Assembly (NCBI GenBank): GCA_033763845.1
Contig: JANRJR010000066.1
Location: forward strand, 1-64,000
DNA from: DASZBR01 sp033763845
GTDB taxonomy: Bacteria; Pseudomonadota; Gammaproteobacteria; DASZBR01
DNA length: 64,000 bases
Reading direction: 5' to 3'
The notes below the pieces were generated by a model that did not search any database, was not told the origin of the DNA, and was given only the letters and a program-made list of their open reading frames with translations. Positions within the stretch are counted from its first letter, which is position 1, and each line of letters begins with the position of its first letter. Below are positions 36,211 to 45,394 of the stretch, piece by piece. The translations under genes and the position numbers were made by a program.

Positions 36211-38001
36211 ATGAAAAAATTACTGACCGACTTGATTTCTCAAGCATTAAAAACATTAGACTTGGACACCAACGCTAATATTCATATTGAATATACACGT
36301 GACAGCGTGCATGGTGATTTTGCATCCAATATTGCAATGAGCTTAGCAAAAACGCTGAAAAAAAATCCGCGCGAATTAGCGCAGCAAATTATTTCTGCGA
36401 TTCCACCCTCACCCGTTATCACTAAAACAGAATTAGCCGGGCCTGGGTTTATTAATTTTTATGTCACACCAAATTATTTCTTGCCCTTGTTAGAAAATAT
36501 TAAAGAACAAAAAAATAAATTTGGGCTATCCACCATTGGCAAAGGTCGTAAAATTCATGTGGAATTTGTATCTTCCAACCCAACCGGTCCGTTACATGTC
36601 GGACATGGTCGAGGGGCAGCATACGGCGCAACCTTATGTGATTTATTAGCTGCTATAGGGTGCGATGTTCATCGCGAATATTATGTCAATGACGCCGGTC
36701 GCCAGATGGATATTTTGGCCACGAGTATTTATTTGCGATATTTAGAATTATCTGGCGAAAAATTTGAATTCCCCTTAAACGGCTACAAAGGCGATTACGT
36801 CCACGACATAGCAAATACCCTCTTCAACTCTCATGGTGATTTATTTCATAAACCTATTGGAAAAATCTTAAACAATACCCCAGAAAATAATGAAGCAAAT
36901 AAAGAACAGTACATAGACATTGTTATTGAAAATACCAAAAGCCTATTAGGAGAAGTAAATTATGAAATTATATTTGATCATGGATTAAAGATAATATTAG
37001 AGGACATAAAAGAAGACTTAGAAGAATTTGGCGTTACATATGATGAATGGTTCAGTGAAAAAGGATTATGGATTTCACCAATTAATTCACCGCCACCAGC
37101 CTGGAAATACAACCGTCCATCCAATCAAAAAACTAGTTTCGGTGAACAAGCCATCAAACAATTAGAAGCTAAAGGTTATATTTACGAAAAAGATGGCGCC
37201 GTTTGGTTTAAATCAACATCATTTGGCGATGACAAAGACAGAGTCGTTACGCGTGAAAATGGTTTACACACCTATTTTGCCAGCGATATTGCATACCACA
37301 AATGGAAATTCGATCACTACAACGAAGTAATTAATGTATTGGGCGCCGATCATCACGGATATATTCCAAGATTAAAAGCCATTATTGAAGCACTCGGTTA
37401 CCCTGTCGAAAAATTTCACGCGCCTATCGTGCAATTTGCGGCACTGTATCGCGGGAAAGAAAAAGTCTCGATGTCGACACGCTCCGGTGAATTTGTCACG
37501 TTACGAGAATTACGCAACGAAGTGGGTAAAGATGCCGCGCGCTATTTTTATGTTTCGCGTAAAGCCGATCAACACATGGATTTCGATTTAGAACTCGCCA
37601 AATCCAAAACAAACGAAAATCCTGTATTTTATATTCAATATGCGCATGCACGAATTTGCAGTGTCTTTCGTCAACTGCCAGACAAAAATTTAAACTGGAA
37701 AGCAGATGAGGGTTTGAAACATCTAAGTTTATTGGAAGCCCCTACTGAAAAAGCATTGATGTTGATGTTGGGTCGCTATGCCGACATCATTCAAACCGCA
37801 GCGCTGCAGTATGACCCACATCTGCTTGCGCACTACTTAAGAGATCTGGCAGAAAGCTTCCATGCTTATTATAATGCCTGTCCGTTTCTCATTCCCGAAG
37901 AAACCTTGCGTCACGCAAGGTTGTGTTTAGTCGATGCTACACGACAAATTCTCTCAAACGGATTACAATTACTGAATGTATCCGCACCAGAGACCATGTA
38001 A
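36211..38001 (+). CDS. argS: Arginyl-tRNA synthetase
   Basis: Class I synthetase charging tRNA-Arg. 596 residues from the ATG at 36211 (MKKLLTDLISQALKTLDLD): N-terminal Add1 domain to about 110, HIGH-type motif NPTGPLHVGHGRG, catalytic core with YYVNDAGRQMD, degenerate KMSKS in KVSMSTRSGEFV, and the DALR anticodon-binding domain. In-frame codons upstream to 36145 lack conservation and are excluded. No clear Shine-Dalgarno sequence. Confidence 0.97.
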   Translation: MKKLLTDLISQALKTLDLDTNANIHIEYTRDSVHGDFASNIAMSLAKTLKKNPRELAQQIISAIPPSPVITKTELAGPGFINFYVTPNYFLPLLENIKEQKNKFGLSTIGKGRKIHVEFVSSNPTGPLHVGHGRGAAYGATLCDLLAAIGCDVHREYYVNDAGRQMDILATSIYLRYLELSGEKFEFPLNGYKGDYVHDIANTLFNSHGDLFHKPIGKILNNTPENNEANKEQYIDIVIENTKSLLGEVNYEIIFDHGLKIILEDIKEDLEEFGVTYDEWFSEKGLWISPINSPPPAWKYNRPSNQKTSFGEQAIKQLEAKGYIYEKDGAVWFKSTSFGDDKDRVVTRENGLHTYFASDIAYHKWKFDHYNEVINVLGADHHGYIPRLKAIIEALGYPVEKFHAPIVQFAALYRGKEKVSMSTRSGEFVTLRELRNEVGKDAARYFYVSRKADQHMDFDLELAKSKTNENPVFYIQYAHARICSVFRQLPDKNLNWKADEGLKHLSLLEAPTEKALMLMLGRYADIIQTAALQYDPHLLAHYLRDLAESFHAYYNACPFLIPEETLRHARLCLVDATRQILSNGLQLLNVSAPETM

Positions 38002-38021
38002 CCTGTAGACAAGAGAGTTAA

Positions 38022-38675
38022 ATGCCAAGAGATTACAAAAGCCGTTCCCGACGAAGTCGTGATGAGCACGAAAGTGAAGGTCCATCCCCTCTCGTTTGGT
38101 TATTCGTTGGAATCTTAATTGGCCTGATTATTTCAGGAATTTTTTATCTACGCGGCCAGCATTCCACGCCTGTGACAATTACTAAACCCGCACCCACTGC
38201 AAAACATACTCCCAAAAAAGTTCAAGAAGATAAAGCTATACAACCTGACCAAAAACAAACTCCAACGAATTCACAAAATTTACAAACGCAGTTTGATTTT
38301 TACAATGTTTTACCGAACAAATCTCAAAATGTACCAGCCGCAACTGCTTCACCAACAACATCATCATCCACAACAGCAGCGTCACCCACTCCAGCACAAA
38401 CTTCGACACCTGCGGCAACTAGCACAACAACGGACCCTAGCGGCAATTACGCCGTTCAAATTGCAACAATGTCTAAAGCCAGTGATGCAGATCAATTAAA
38501 AGCCCAGCTATTGTTATTGGGATTTGATGTAAACGTCACACCAGTGCAGAAAAACGGCCAGACGCTTGAACGTGTCTGGATAGGCCCATTCACGAACAAA
38601 AACGACGCTGTTGGGACACAAAAACAGCTTCAGCAGAATCAAATCACCAGCAAACTCTTGAAAGTAACCTCATAG
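38022..38675 (+). CDS. SPOR-domain protein, FtsN-like
   Basis: 217-residue bitopic protein: basic cytoplasmic N-terminus (MPRDYKSRSRRSRDEHES), transmembrane helix at about 24-45 (PLVWLFVGILIGLIISGIFY), a long Pro/Thr/Ala/Ser-rich periplasmic linker, and a C-terminal SPOR domain from about 145 (NYAVQIATMSKASDADQLKA ... VWIGPFTNKNDAV). SPOR domains bind denuded septal peptidoglycan. Architecture and the argS-ftsN-hslV neighbourhood match FtsN; essentiality cannot be judged from sequence. Confidence 0.85.
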   Translation: MPRDYKSRSRRSRDEHESEGPSPLVWLFVGILIGLIISGIFYLRGQHSTPVTITKPAPTAKHTPKKVQEDKAIQPDQKQTPTNSQNLQTQFDFYNVLPNKSQNVPAATASPTTSSSTTAASPTPAQTSTPAATSTTTDPSGNYAVQIATMSKASDADQLKAQLLLLGFDVNVTPVQKNGQTLERVWIGPFTNKNDAVGTQKQLQQNQITSKLLKVTS

Positions 38676-38685
38676 GCCCCATTTA
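38657..38685 (+). promoter_or_regulatory. Sigma-32 heat-shock promoter of hslVU
   Basis: CTTGAAA (38657-38663), 13 bases, CCCCATTTA (38677-38685): an essentially perfect sigma-32 promoter. The -35 lies in the last codons of the ftsN-like gene. It would start RNA near 38692, just before a leader hairpin. Confidence 0.85.
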
Positions 38686-38693
38686 ATTAATGT

Positions 38694-38715
38694 CCTTCTC
38701 CTGAATGAGAGAAGG
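38694..38715 (+). promoter_or_regulatory. Stem-loop in the hslVU 5' leader
   Basis: CCTTCTC (38694-38700) pairs with GAGAAGG (38709-38715) at the predicted 5' end of the transcript. A leader hairpin at this position may stabilise the heat-shock mRNA. Confidence 0.55.
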
Positions 38716-38735
38716 TAATTATTAGGAGATCTCCT

Positions 38736-39284
38736 TTGGAACAATATCGCGGAACAACCATTTTATGCGTACGTCGCAACGGTAAAGTTGTGATCGGCGG
38801 CGACGGTCAAGTCACTATGGGCCAAAGCATTGTCATGAAAGGCAACGCCAAAAAAGTGCGCCGCTTATATCAAAATAAAATTCTCGCCGGTTTCGCCGGA
38901 GGTACTGCTGATGCATTTACTTTATTTGAACGCTTTGAAAATAAACTCGAAAAACATCAAGGGAATTTAATGCGATCGGCAGTTGAGTTAGCCAAAGATT
39001 GGCGTACCGATAGAATGTTACGTCGACTTGAAGCGCTATTAATTGTCGCCGATCCTGAAAAAACATTAGTGATTACAGGTAACGGCGATGTTATTGAGCC
39101 TGATCATGATTCTATTGCAATTGGTTCCGGTGGACCTTTTGCACAAGCTGCATCTCGTGCGTTATTAGAAAATACTAAATTAACCGCACGTCAAATCGTA
39201 GAAAACAGTTTAAATATTGCTGCTGACATGTGCGTATTTACCAATCACAATTTATTAATCGAAGAATTATCCAAGGATAAATAA
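38736..39284 (+). CDS. hslV: ATP-dependent protease catalytic subunit HslV
   Basis: Proteasome-like peptidase chamber of the HslUV (ClpYQ) protease. 182 residues starting at TTG 38736, set by AGGAG seven bases upstream and by family similarity. MEQYRG is a short propeptide; removal exposes the catalytic Thr7 (TTILCVRRNGKVVIGGDGQ). Conserved MKGNAKKVRRLY, FAGGTADAFTLFERFE, and SIAIGSGGPFAQAA. Followed by hslU after one base. Confidence 0.97.
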   Translation: MEQYRGTTILCVRRNGKVVIGGDGQVTMGQSIVMKGNAKKVRRLYQNKILAGFAGGTADAFTLFERFENKLEKHQGNLMRSAVELAKDWRTDRMLRRLEALLIVADPEKTLVITGNGDVIEPDHDSIAIGSGGPFAQAASRALLENTKLTARQIVENSLNIAADMCVFTNHNLLIEELSKDK

Positions 39285-39285
39285 A

Positions 39286-40641
39286 ATGCCTATTGAAATT
39301 CAAACCAATGTGATGACACCACCCCAAATCGTAGCTGAGCTCGACAAATTTATTATTGGTCAACAAGACGCCAAACGCGCAGTTGCGATTGCGGTTCGAA
39401 ATCGTTGGCGCCGTATGCAATTAGAACCTGAATTACGCGCTGAAATTAAACCGAAAAATATTTTAATGATTGGACCGACTGGCGTAGGTAAAACAGAAAT
39501 TGCACGTCGATTAGCAAAAATTGCGAATGCACCCTTCTTAAAAGTTGAAGCAACCAAATTTACTGAAGTCGGATACGTCGGTCGTGATGTCGATTCTATT
39601 ATTCGCGATTTAATGGACGTAGCTGTTGTCGATATGCGTAAAATGGCAATGGATAAAGTTAAAGATAAAGCCAAAAATTCTGCTGAAGATAGAATATTAG
39701 ATATTTTAGTACCCAAACCGCCTCGCGATAACTTATCAGAACACGATCCATTACGCGAAAAAGAAGAGTCTGCCGCAAGACAACTTTATCGCAAAAAAAT
39801 ACATGCCAATGAGCTGGACGACAAAGAAATTGAAATTGATATTGCTGCTGCCATTGGTGTAGAAATCATGGCGCCTCCTGGCATGGAAGAAATGACACAG
39901 CAATTGCAATCCATGTTTCAAAACATGGCAAGCGATAAAAAGAAAAAGCGCAAAATGAAAATCAAAGATGCATTAAAATTAATTACCGATGAAGAAGCCT
40001 CAAAATTAATTGACGAAGAAGAGACGCGTCGAAAAGCATTACAGAACGTTGAACAAAACGGGATTGTATTTATAGATGAGATGGACAAAATTACGCGTCG
40101 TGGCGAATTTTCGGGTGCGGATGTTTCGCGCGAAGGTGTACAGCGTGATTTATTGCCCATTATAGAAGGCTCGACGGTGAATACAAAATTTGGCCCTGTT
40201 AAAACCGATCATATTTTATTTATTGCGTCAGGAGCATTTCAATTAAGCAAGCCTTCAGATTTAATTCCGGAATTACAGGGCCGCTTACCGATTCGCGTAG
40301 AATTATCTGCGTTGAGCGTTAATGATTTCGTGAGTATTTTGACAGAGCCCAGTGCCTCACTCACAAAACAATACGAAGCATTATTAGGCACGGAAAATGT
40401 CAAAATAGAATTTTCAACCGATGGCATTAAACGTGTCGCGGAAATTGCGTTTCAAGTGAACGAGCGAACAGAAAACATTGGCGCGCGACGCTTACATACT
40501 GTCATGGAAAAATTATTAGAAAACATTTCGTTTGATGCCGCAAACAAATCCAGCAAAAAACTCAAAATAGACTCCAAATACGTCAATTCACAATTAGAGA
40601 AATTAGCAAAAGATGAAGACTTGAGTCAGTATATTTTATGA
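39286..40641 (+). CDS. hslU: HslUV unfoldase subunit HslU
   Basis: AAA+ unfoldase that feeds substrates to HslV. 451 residues: PPQIVAELDKFIIGQQDAKR, Walker A GPTGVGKTE, the intermediate (I) domain at about 110-240, Walker B IVFIDEMDKI, sensor SKPSDLIPELQGRLPIRVEL and the C-terminal tail SQYIL that docks into HslV. Normal length. Confidence 0.98.
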   Translation: MPIEIQTNVMTPPQIVAELDKFIIGQQDAKRAVAIAVRNRWRRMQLEPELRAEIKPKNILMIGPTGVGKTEIARRLAKIANAPFLKVEATKFTEVGYVGRDVDSIIRDLMDVAVVDMRKMAMDKVKDKAKNSAEDRILDILVPKPPRDNLSEHDPLREKEESAARQLYRKKIHANELDDKEIEIDIAAAIGVEIMAPPGMEEMTQQLQSMFQNMASDKKKKRKMKIKDALKLITDEEASKLIDEEETRRKALQNVEQNGIVFIDEMDKITRRGEFSGADVSREGVQRDLLPIIEGSTVNTKFGPVKTDHILFIASGAFQLSKPSDLIPELQGRLPIRVELSALSVNDFVSILTEPSASLTKQYEALLGTENVKIEFSTDGIKRVAEIAFQVNERTENIGARRLHTVMEKLLENISFDAANKSSKKLKIDSKYVNSQLEKLAKDEDLSQYIL

Positions 40642-41498
40642 TAACGGAATTTGGATTATCTCAATGGACTGAAACACCGGATTCGTCAGCACAATCCTCC
40701 ATGATTGATGCGCTCGAGAATGGGCATGTTTTATTATTTAAATCACTTCCGTTTCAATTAGAACCTCACGAAAAAAAATTTCTCACACCAGAGATTATTA
40801 ATACGCCTAAACGCAAAAACATTAGCTATAACCTAAATAATAAAGATATGAAGGGTTGTGAAAATCCGGCGGTCGCACAAATGATGGATCGCTTTTCAAA
40901 CTCTGCAAGCCAATTAATTAATAATTTATTTCCCCACTATAAAAATCATATCAAAACTGGTCGAACCAGTTACCGTCCCGTTGAAATCGCTACGCGCGCC
41001 CCGCTATCTGGCAGCAAAGATGACAGACTTTTACATGTCGATGCATTTCCAGCTACGCCTGTTGCTGGCAAAAGAATATTGCGAGTTTTCAGCAATATTC
41101 ACCCTAATCATGGAACGAGAGATTGGAGATTAGGAAAAAGCTTTGCAGAAGCCATGGAAAAATTTATTCCCCAAATTTCTAAACCACTGCCAGGCATTAG
41201 AACCTTAAAAAAATTATTTAAAATTACGCGCGGCTACCAGACGTTATATGATTATTACATGCTGAATTTGCATAACACGATGAAAGCGGATGAAAATTAT
41301 CAAAGAAAATATCCTGATATTTATGCTCTGCCTTCTCAATCTACGTGGATAGTTTTTACTGATGCTGCACCGCATGCAGCGATGGGAGGCCAATTTTTAT
41401 TAGAACAAACTTTCTATCTACCTCCGGAAAATATGGCGTTTCCGGAGCGTTCACCGTTGAAACGGCTAGAGAAGTTTTTAAACACTCCGCTCGTTTAA
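40638..41498 (+). CDS. kdoO: Kdo 3-hydroxylase (KdoO-type Fe(II)/2-oxoglutarate oxygenase)
   Basis: Hydroxylates the outer Kdo of lipid A-Kdo to Ko; activity known for the family from Burkholderia, Yersinia and Legionella. 286 residues; the Fe-binding facial triad is visible as His133/Asp135 in RLLHVDAFPATP and a C-terminal His (His246, in TDAAPHAAMGGQFLLEQT). RILRVFSNIHP is a further family block. ATGA overlap with hslU; its 3' end overlaps the convergent transporter by 4 bases. Confidence 0.85.
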   Translation: MITEFGLSQWTETPDSSAQSSMIDALENGHVLLFKSLPFQLEPHEKKFLTPEIINTPKRKNISYNLNNKDMKGCENPAVAQMMDRFSNSASQLINNLFPHYKNHIKTGRTSYRPVEIATRAPLSGSKDDRLLHVDAFPATPVAGKRILRVFSNIHPNHGTRDWRLGKSFAEAMEKFIPQISKPLPGIRTLKKLFKITRGYQTLYDYYMLNLHNTMKADENYQRKYPDIYALPSQSTWIVFTDAAPHAAMGGQFLLEQTFYLPPENMAFPERSPLKRLEKFLNTPLV

Positions 41499-42742
41499 TC
41501 CCGCACAAACAGCAAACTCACCCACGCCAACACTAAATAAATCGGCAAAATCACAAATGCATGATGGTAATCACTTAATGAATAATGTCGCGCACCATTC
41601 ACCAATTCACCACTCCAATGCAAATCCAAAAAATTTCCAACAATGGGTTGCGTCAACGCACCTATAATATCGCCGCCCGTATTCACCATCGCAACCACCG
41701 TTCCGACCATTAATACGGGATTTAAATTTTTCGCTAATACAAACGCTAATAAAATTGCGGCAGAACATAATCCAACCATGAACATCAACAATCCAATCAG
41801 CCATACAGATAAGTGATGTTCATAAATTAAGATCAACAAACTTAAACTCGATACAATAGCGGCGATTTTCATAATAAACGCATGTGCATTTGTTTTGTCG
41901 GCAATAAATCCTAAAATAGGTCCGCCCAAACCAAATCCCACAAAAATCAATGACAATAAAAACGATGCCTGTTCTAAGCTCATCGGATACGCTGCGCATA
42001 AAAACGGATTTCCCCATAATCCACCCAACACCGAAACCGGCGAAAATGCACAGCCACTATAAATGGTCAACGCCCAATTTGTAGGGCTTTTTAAAATATT
42101 AATTAGATTATTTAATGAAAAGGATTCAGTATCCGTGGAAGTAGCAGTATTTTTTGAAATTGGATTATCACGCGCAATCACAAAGAAAACAAAGGCAATT
42201 AAAAATCCCAACAAAGACACATCAAACAACATTTTTCGCCAACCAATATGATGCAATACAAAAACTAATGGCGCTTCACCAAATACCGCACCTAACATAA
42301 TCGCAGTTCCTAATAATCCACTCACAAATGCAAAGTGCTGTGGCTTAAAATTATCCGCGCCGCATTTAAGATAACTCACTGTCGCAAAACTGGTTCCCAT
42401 ACCAATCAACATGCGCGACAACATTGCTGAACCAAAAAATTGGGAATAACTGAAAAATAATGCACCCAACGCACACATAGCGATGGCTAATGGCGTCACT
42501 CTTTTTACACCAAATTTATCTAATAATGGCCCCGCAAATATTTGAACCACTAAATAGCCATAAAAATACATGGCGGCAAGATTCCCCAATTGCGCGCCAT
42601 TAATGTGAAACGCTTTCATGAGATTGTCGCTCATGATGCCGGGTGAGACTTGTAATACGTATTTATAAAACAAAAAAGCAGCAGATAAAGCGATAATAAA
42701 AATAGGATAGTTTCGGTCTAAAAAATTCTTTGCTGATGTCAT
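41495..42742 (-). CDS. MFS transporter
   Basis: 415-residue major facilitator with about 12 transmembrane helices. The loop 2-3 signature appears as GPLLDKFGVKR and the second-half equivalent as GFIADKTNA. N-terminal RNYPIFIIALSAAFLFYKYVLQVSPGIMSD resembles MFS proteins common in Legionella and Coxiella. Substrate unknown. Its promoter must lie in the 272-base gap upstream. Confidence 0.88.
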   Translation of the reverse strand: MTSAKNFLDRNYPIFIIALSAAFLFYKYVLQVSPGIMSDNLMKAFHINGAQLGNLAAMYFYGYLVVQIFAGPLLDKFGVKRVTPLAIAMCALGALFFSYSQFFGSAMLSRMLIGMGTSFATVSYLKCGADNFKPQHFAFVSGLLGTAIMLGAVFGEAPLVFVLHHIGWRKMLFDVSLLGFLIAFVFFVIARDNPISKNTATSTDTESFSLNNLINILKSPTNWALTIYSGCAFSPVSVLGGLWGNPFLCAAYPMSLEQASFLLSLIFVGFGLGGPILGFIADKTNAHAFIMKIAAIVSSLSLLILIYEHHLSVWLIGLLMFMVGLCSAAILLAFVLAKNLNPVLMVGTVVAMVNTGGDIIGALTQPIVGNFLDLHWSGELVNGARHYSLSDYHHAFVILPIYLVLAWVSLLFVRD

Positions 42743-43014
42743 AATCCGTCTCTCTGATTTGGCTGGGGGAAAAACGTCAAATTTTGGATAAAAAGAGATT
42801 AGTGCCGGGTGGCACAGACATTACAGACGAAAAATTGAGGGGTAGAAAAAATATTCATTGAATGAATGTACTGGAAAGTGATGAAGACTGTCAAGCACTT
42901 ACTCTATAACTCAATCGAAGCTCTAGTGATGTCATCCTGAACACATCGAAGTATCTTATTTGAATTTTTAATCTTAGCGCCTTAGGAAGGCAAGTAGATA
43001 GAGATCCCACACGC
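42743..43014. other. Intergenic region with degraded repeat
   Basis: Gap between prmB and the MFS gene, both on the minus strand. It holds GTCATCCTGA (42931-42940) followed by TCGAA and ATCTT, a decayed relative of the 7360 repeat arm. No ORF, tRNA or clear terminator was recognised. Confidence 0.5.
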
Positions 43015-43899
43015 CTACAGCGTTCGGGAGAACAAATCTTTTCTACTCAACAAAAACACCTCGCCTTCCCCATGCTCAAATTCAAGCCAAATAAAAGGCA
43101 AATCGGGAAATTGTTTGATTAATTCTCCCGCAGAATTTCCGACTTCGACAATTAAAATTCCATCATCGGATAAATAATTTTTAGCTTGTTTTAAAATTAT
43201 TTTCACCAAATCTAATCCGTCATTGCCGGCTTTTAACGCTAAATCAGGTTCATGCAAATACTCGCTCGGCAAATCATCCATGTCTTCTTTATCGACATAC
43301 GGTGGATTGGAAATAATCACATCGAATTTTTGTTCTGGAATACTTTCAAATAAATCACTCTTGATTAATTTAACACGACTTTCCAAGTGATACTTTTTAA
43401 GGTTTATCTCGGCGACATCTAGTGCATCTCGTGAAACATCAGTAGCCACGACGCTTGCCTCAGGAAAAACCTCCGCACATAAGACCGCAATACATCCCGA
43501 ACCCGTACACAAATCCAACATATTTTTTATTTTGTCCGGGTTAATCCACGGCATAAATTGCTTATGAATACTCTCCGCCATCGGCGAACGCGGGATTAAC
43601 ACACGCTCATCCACATAAAATGACATACCCCCAAAATTCGCTTCGTGAGTTAAATATGGCGCCGGCTTTTTTTCAGTGATACGTCTTTGATATAGCGCTA
43701 AAAGCTGATCTTTCTCGTCTAAAGTAAGCACCCGCTCGCCAACTTCACGCGGACTGTCATACGGAAGTCTCAATAAAAACAGGGCCAAATACACCGCTTC
43801 ATCCCACGCATTATCTGTTCCATGCCCAAAATGCAGACCCGCTTCGTCAAATGCGTTCGCGCCCCACTCAATGCAATCGTTTAATGTCGTTAAAGACAT
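43015..43899 (-). CDS. prmB: Ribosomal protein uL3 glutamine methyltransferase PrmB
   Basis: SAM-dependent N5-glutamine methyltransferase modifying the GGQ-like Gln of ribosomal protein uL3. 294 residues from the ATG at 43899 (MSLTTLNDCIEWGANAFDEA), supported by GGGGA six bases upstream. SAM motif MLDLCTGSGCIAVL and catalytic NPPY in IISNPPYVDKEDM. The N-terminal HFGHGTDNAWDEAVYL is diagnostic of PrmB rather than PrmC. Confidence 0.94.
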   Translation of the reverse strand: MSLTTLNDCIEWGANAFDEAGLHFGHGTDNAWDEAVYLALFLLRLPYDSPREVGERVLTLDEKDQLLALYQRRITEKKPAPYLTHEANFGGMSFYVDERVLIPRSPMAESIHKQFMPWINPDKIKNMLDLCTGSGCIAVLCAEVFPEASVVATDVSRDALDVAEINLKKYHLESRVKLIKSDLFESIPEQKFDVIISNPPYVDKEDMDDLPSEYLHEPDLALKAGNDGLDLVKIILKQAKNYLSDDGILIVEVGNSAGELIKQFPDLPFIWLEFEHGEGEVFLLSRKDLFSRTL

Positions 43900-43917
43900 G
43901 AAAAATCCCCACAAATA

Positions 43918-43932
43918 ATGCTATCATAGCAT
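43918..43932. promoter_or_regulatory. Perfect palindrome in the divergent prmB/udk promoter region
   Basis: ATGCTAT-C-ATAGCAT, a 7+1+7 palindrome. Read on the two strands it gives TGCTATCAT and TGCTATGAT, both extended -10-like, so two opposed promoters could share this site. Confidence 0.45.
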
Positions 43933-43964
43933 GGTTTACCCACTCGTCCGGCGGATATACGAAC

Positions 43965-44594
43965 ATGAAAAAGACCATCATCATCGGCATTTCCGGAGCT
44001 TCCGCTTCAGGCAAAAGCCTTTTAGCCAATACTATTCTAAGTGAATTGAGCTCTGAACAAGTCGTCGTTATTCCCGAAGATTCTTACTATAAAGATCATC
44101 CAAACATGCCGGATGAAGAACGGGCCAAAATTAATTTCGATCACCCTGATGCATTTGATCATGACTTACTGTGTCAACATCTCGAAGCGTGGCAACAAGG
44201 TAAAAGTGTTGATGTCCCGCGATATGACTTCACCACTCACCGTCGCTCACCTGAAACGCACCGCGTGGGACAACATACCATCGTTATCTTAGAAGGTATC
44301 TTGTTGTTTGCTGAAAAAAAATTACGCGAATTAATGGACATACGAATTTTCATGGATACCCCATTAGATATATGTTTGATCCGTCGCGCCCGTCGTGATG
44401 TTATTCAACGTCACCGGACATTTGAATCTGTATTATTACAATATGAAACTACGGTTAGACCCATGTATCTACAATTTATTGAGCCGTCAAAACGCTATGC
44501 GGATATTATTGTTCCGCGCGGCGGGGAAAATCGCATTGCGATTGATATGATCAAAGCTAAAATGCGTGAATTATTAGTTAACGCTAACGTTTAA
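43965..44594 (+). CDS. udk: Uridine kinase
   Basis: Phosphorylates uridine and cytidine in pyrimidine salvage. 209 residues: P-loop GISGASASGKS (8-18), EDSYYKDHPNMPDEERAKIN, FDHPDAFDHDLL, DVPRYDFTTHRR, and LEGILLFAEKKLREL. Matches E. coli Udk in length (213). Divergent from prmB, followed 16 bases later by fabI. Confidence 0.96.
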   Translation: MKKTIIIGISGASASGKSLLANTILSELSSEQVVVIPEDSYYKDHPNMPDEERAKINFDHPDAFDHDLLCQHLEAWQQGKSVDVPRYDFTTHRRSPETHRVGQHTIVILEGILLFAEKKLRELMDIRIFMDTPLDICLIRRARRDVIQRHRTFESVLLQYETTVRPMYLQFIEPSKRYADIIVPRGGENRIAIDMIKAKMRELLVNANV

Positions 44595-44610
44595 TTTCAG
44601 GAGAAATTTC

Positions 44611-45393
44611 ATGGGATTTTTATCAGGTAAGAAAATTTTAGTCACCGGTGTGTTAAGCGACCGTTCTATTGCCTCAGGAATCGCTGAAGCATTAGTGAGA
44701 GAAGGCGCTGAAATTGCCCTCACCTATCAAAACGAAAAATTACGTGAACGTGTAGAAGAGATTGCAAAACAGTGGAATGTCAAAATGTTAATTCCGTGCG
44801 ATGTGTCTAGCGATGAAGAAATCACCAAAACATTTTCTGAATTAAAAAAGCATTGGTCCAATTTAGATGGCGTTGTTCACTCGATTGCCTTTGCACCACG
44901 CGAAGAATTAGAAGGCGATTTTGTTGAAAAAACTTCTCGCGAAGGTTTTAAAACAGCGCATGAAATCAGCAGTTATAGTTTTACAGCACTCGCACGCGCT
45001 GCATTACCCATGCTAAATGAAAATGCTGCGTTATTAACCTTAACGTATTTAGGTTCAGAAAAAGCCATGCCATCTTATAATGTCATGGGATTAGCAAAAG
45101 CAAGTTTAGAAGCAAATGTACGTTACATGGCAGCCAGTTTAGGCCCGAAAAAAATTCGTGTGAACGCCATTTCTGCAGGACCAATTCGCACATTAGCGGC
45201 ATCGGGTGTCAGCGGTTTACGCAAAATGTTAGCGTACAACGAAAAAGTTTCACCGCTACGTCAGAACGTAACGATTGAGCAAGTGGGAAATACCGCTGCG
45301 TTTTTATGTTCAGATTTATCATCAGGGATTACGGGTGAAGTGATTCACGTTGACGCAGGATTTCACGCGATGGCGATGGGAGAGCTGGAGTAG
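44611..45393 (+). CDS. fabI: Enoyl-ACP reductase FabI
   Basis: NADH-dependent last step of fatty-acid elongation. 260 residues in the short-chain dehydrogenase fold: GVLSDRSIASGIAEAL replaces the usual Gly-rich loop as in FabI, catalytic Tyr146, Tyr156 and Lys163 (TYLGSEKAMPSYNVMGLAK) at the E. coli positions, and AGPIRTLAASGV for the substrate-binding loop. GGAG is located about nine bases upstream of the ATG. Confidence 0.97.
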   Translation: MGFLSGKKILVTGVLSDRSIASGIAEALVREGAEIALTYQNEKLRERVEEIAKQWNVKMLIPCDVSSDEEITKTFSELKKHWSNLDGVVHSIAFAPREELEGDFVEKTSREGFKTAHEISSYSFTALARAALPMLNENAALLTLTYLGSEKAMPSYNVMGLAKASLEANVRYMAASLGPKKIRVNAISAGPIRTLAASGVSGLRKMLAYNEKVSPLRQNVTIEQVGNTAAFLCSDLSSGITGEVIHVDAGFHAMAMGELE

Positions 45394-45394
45394 T

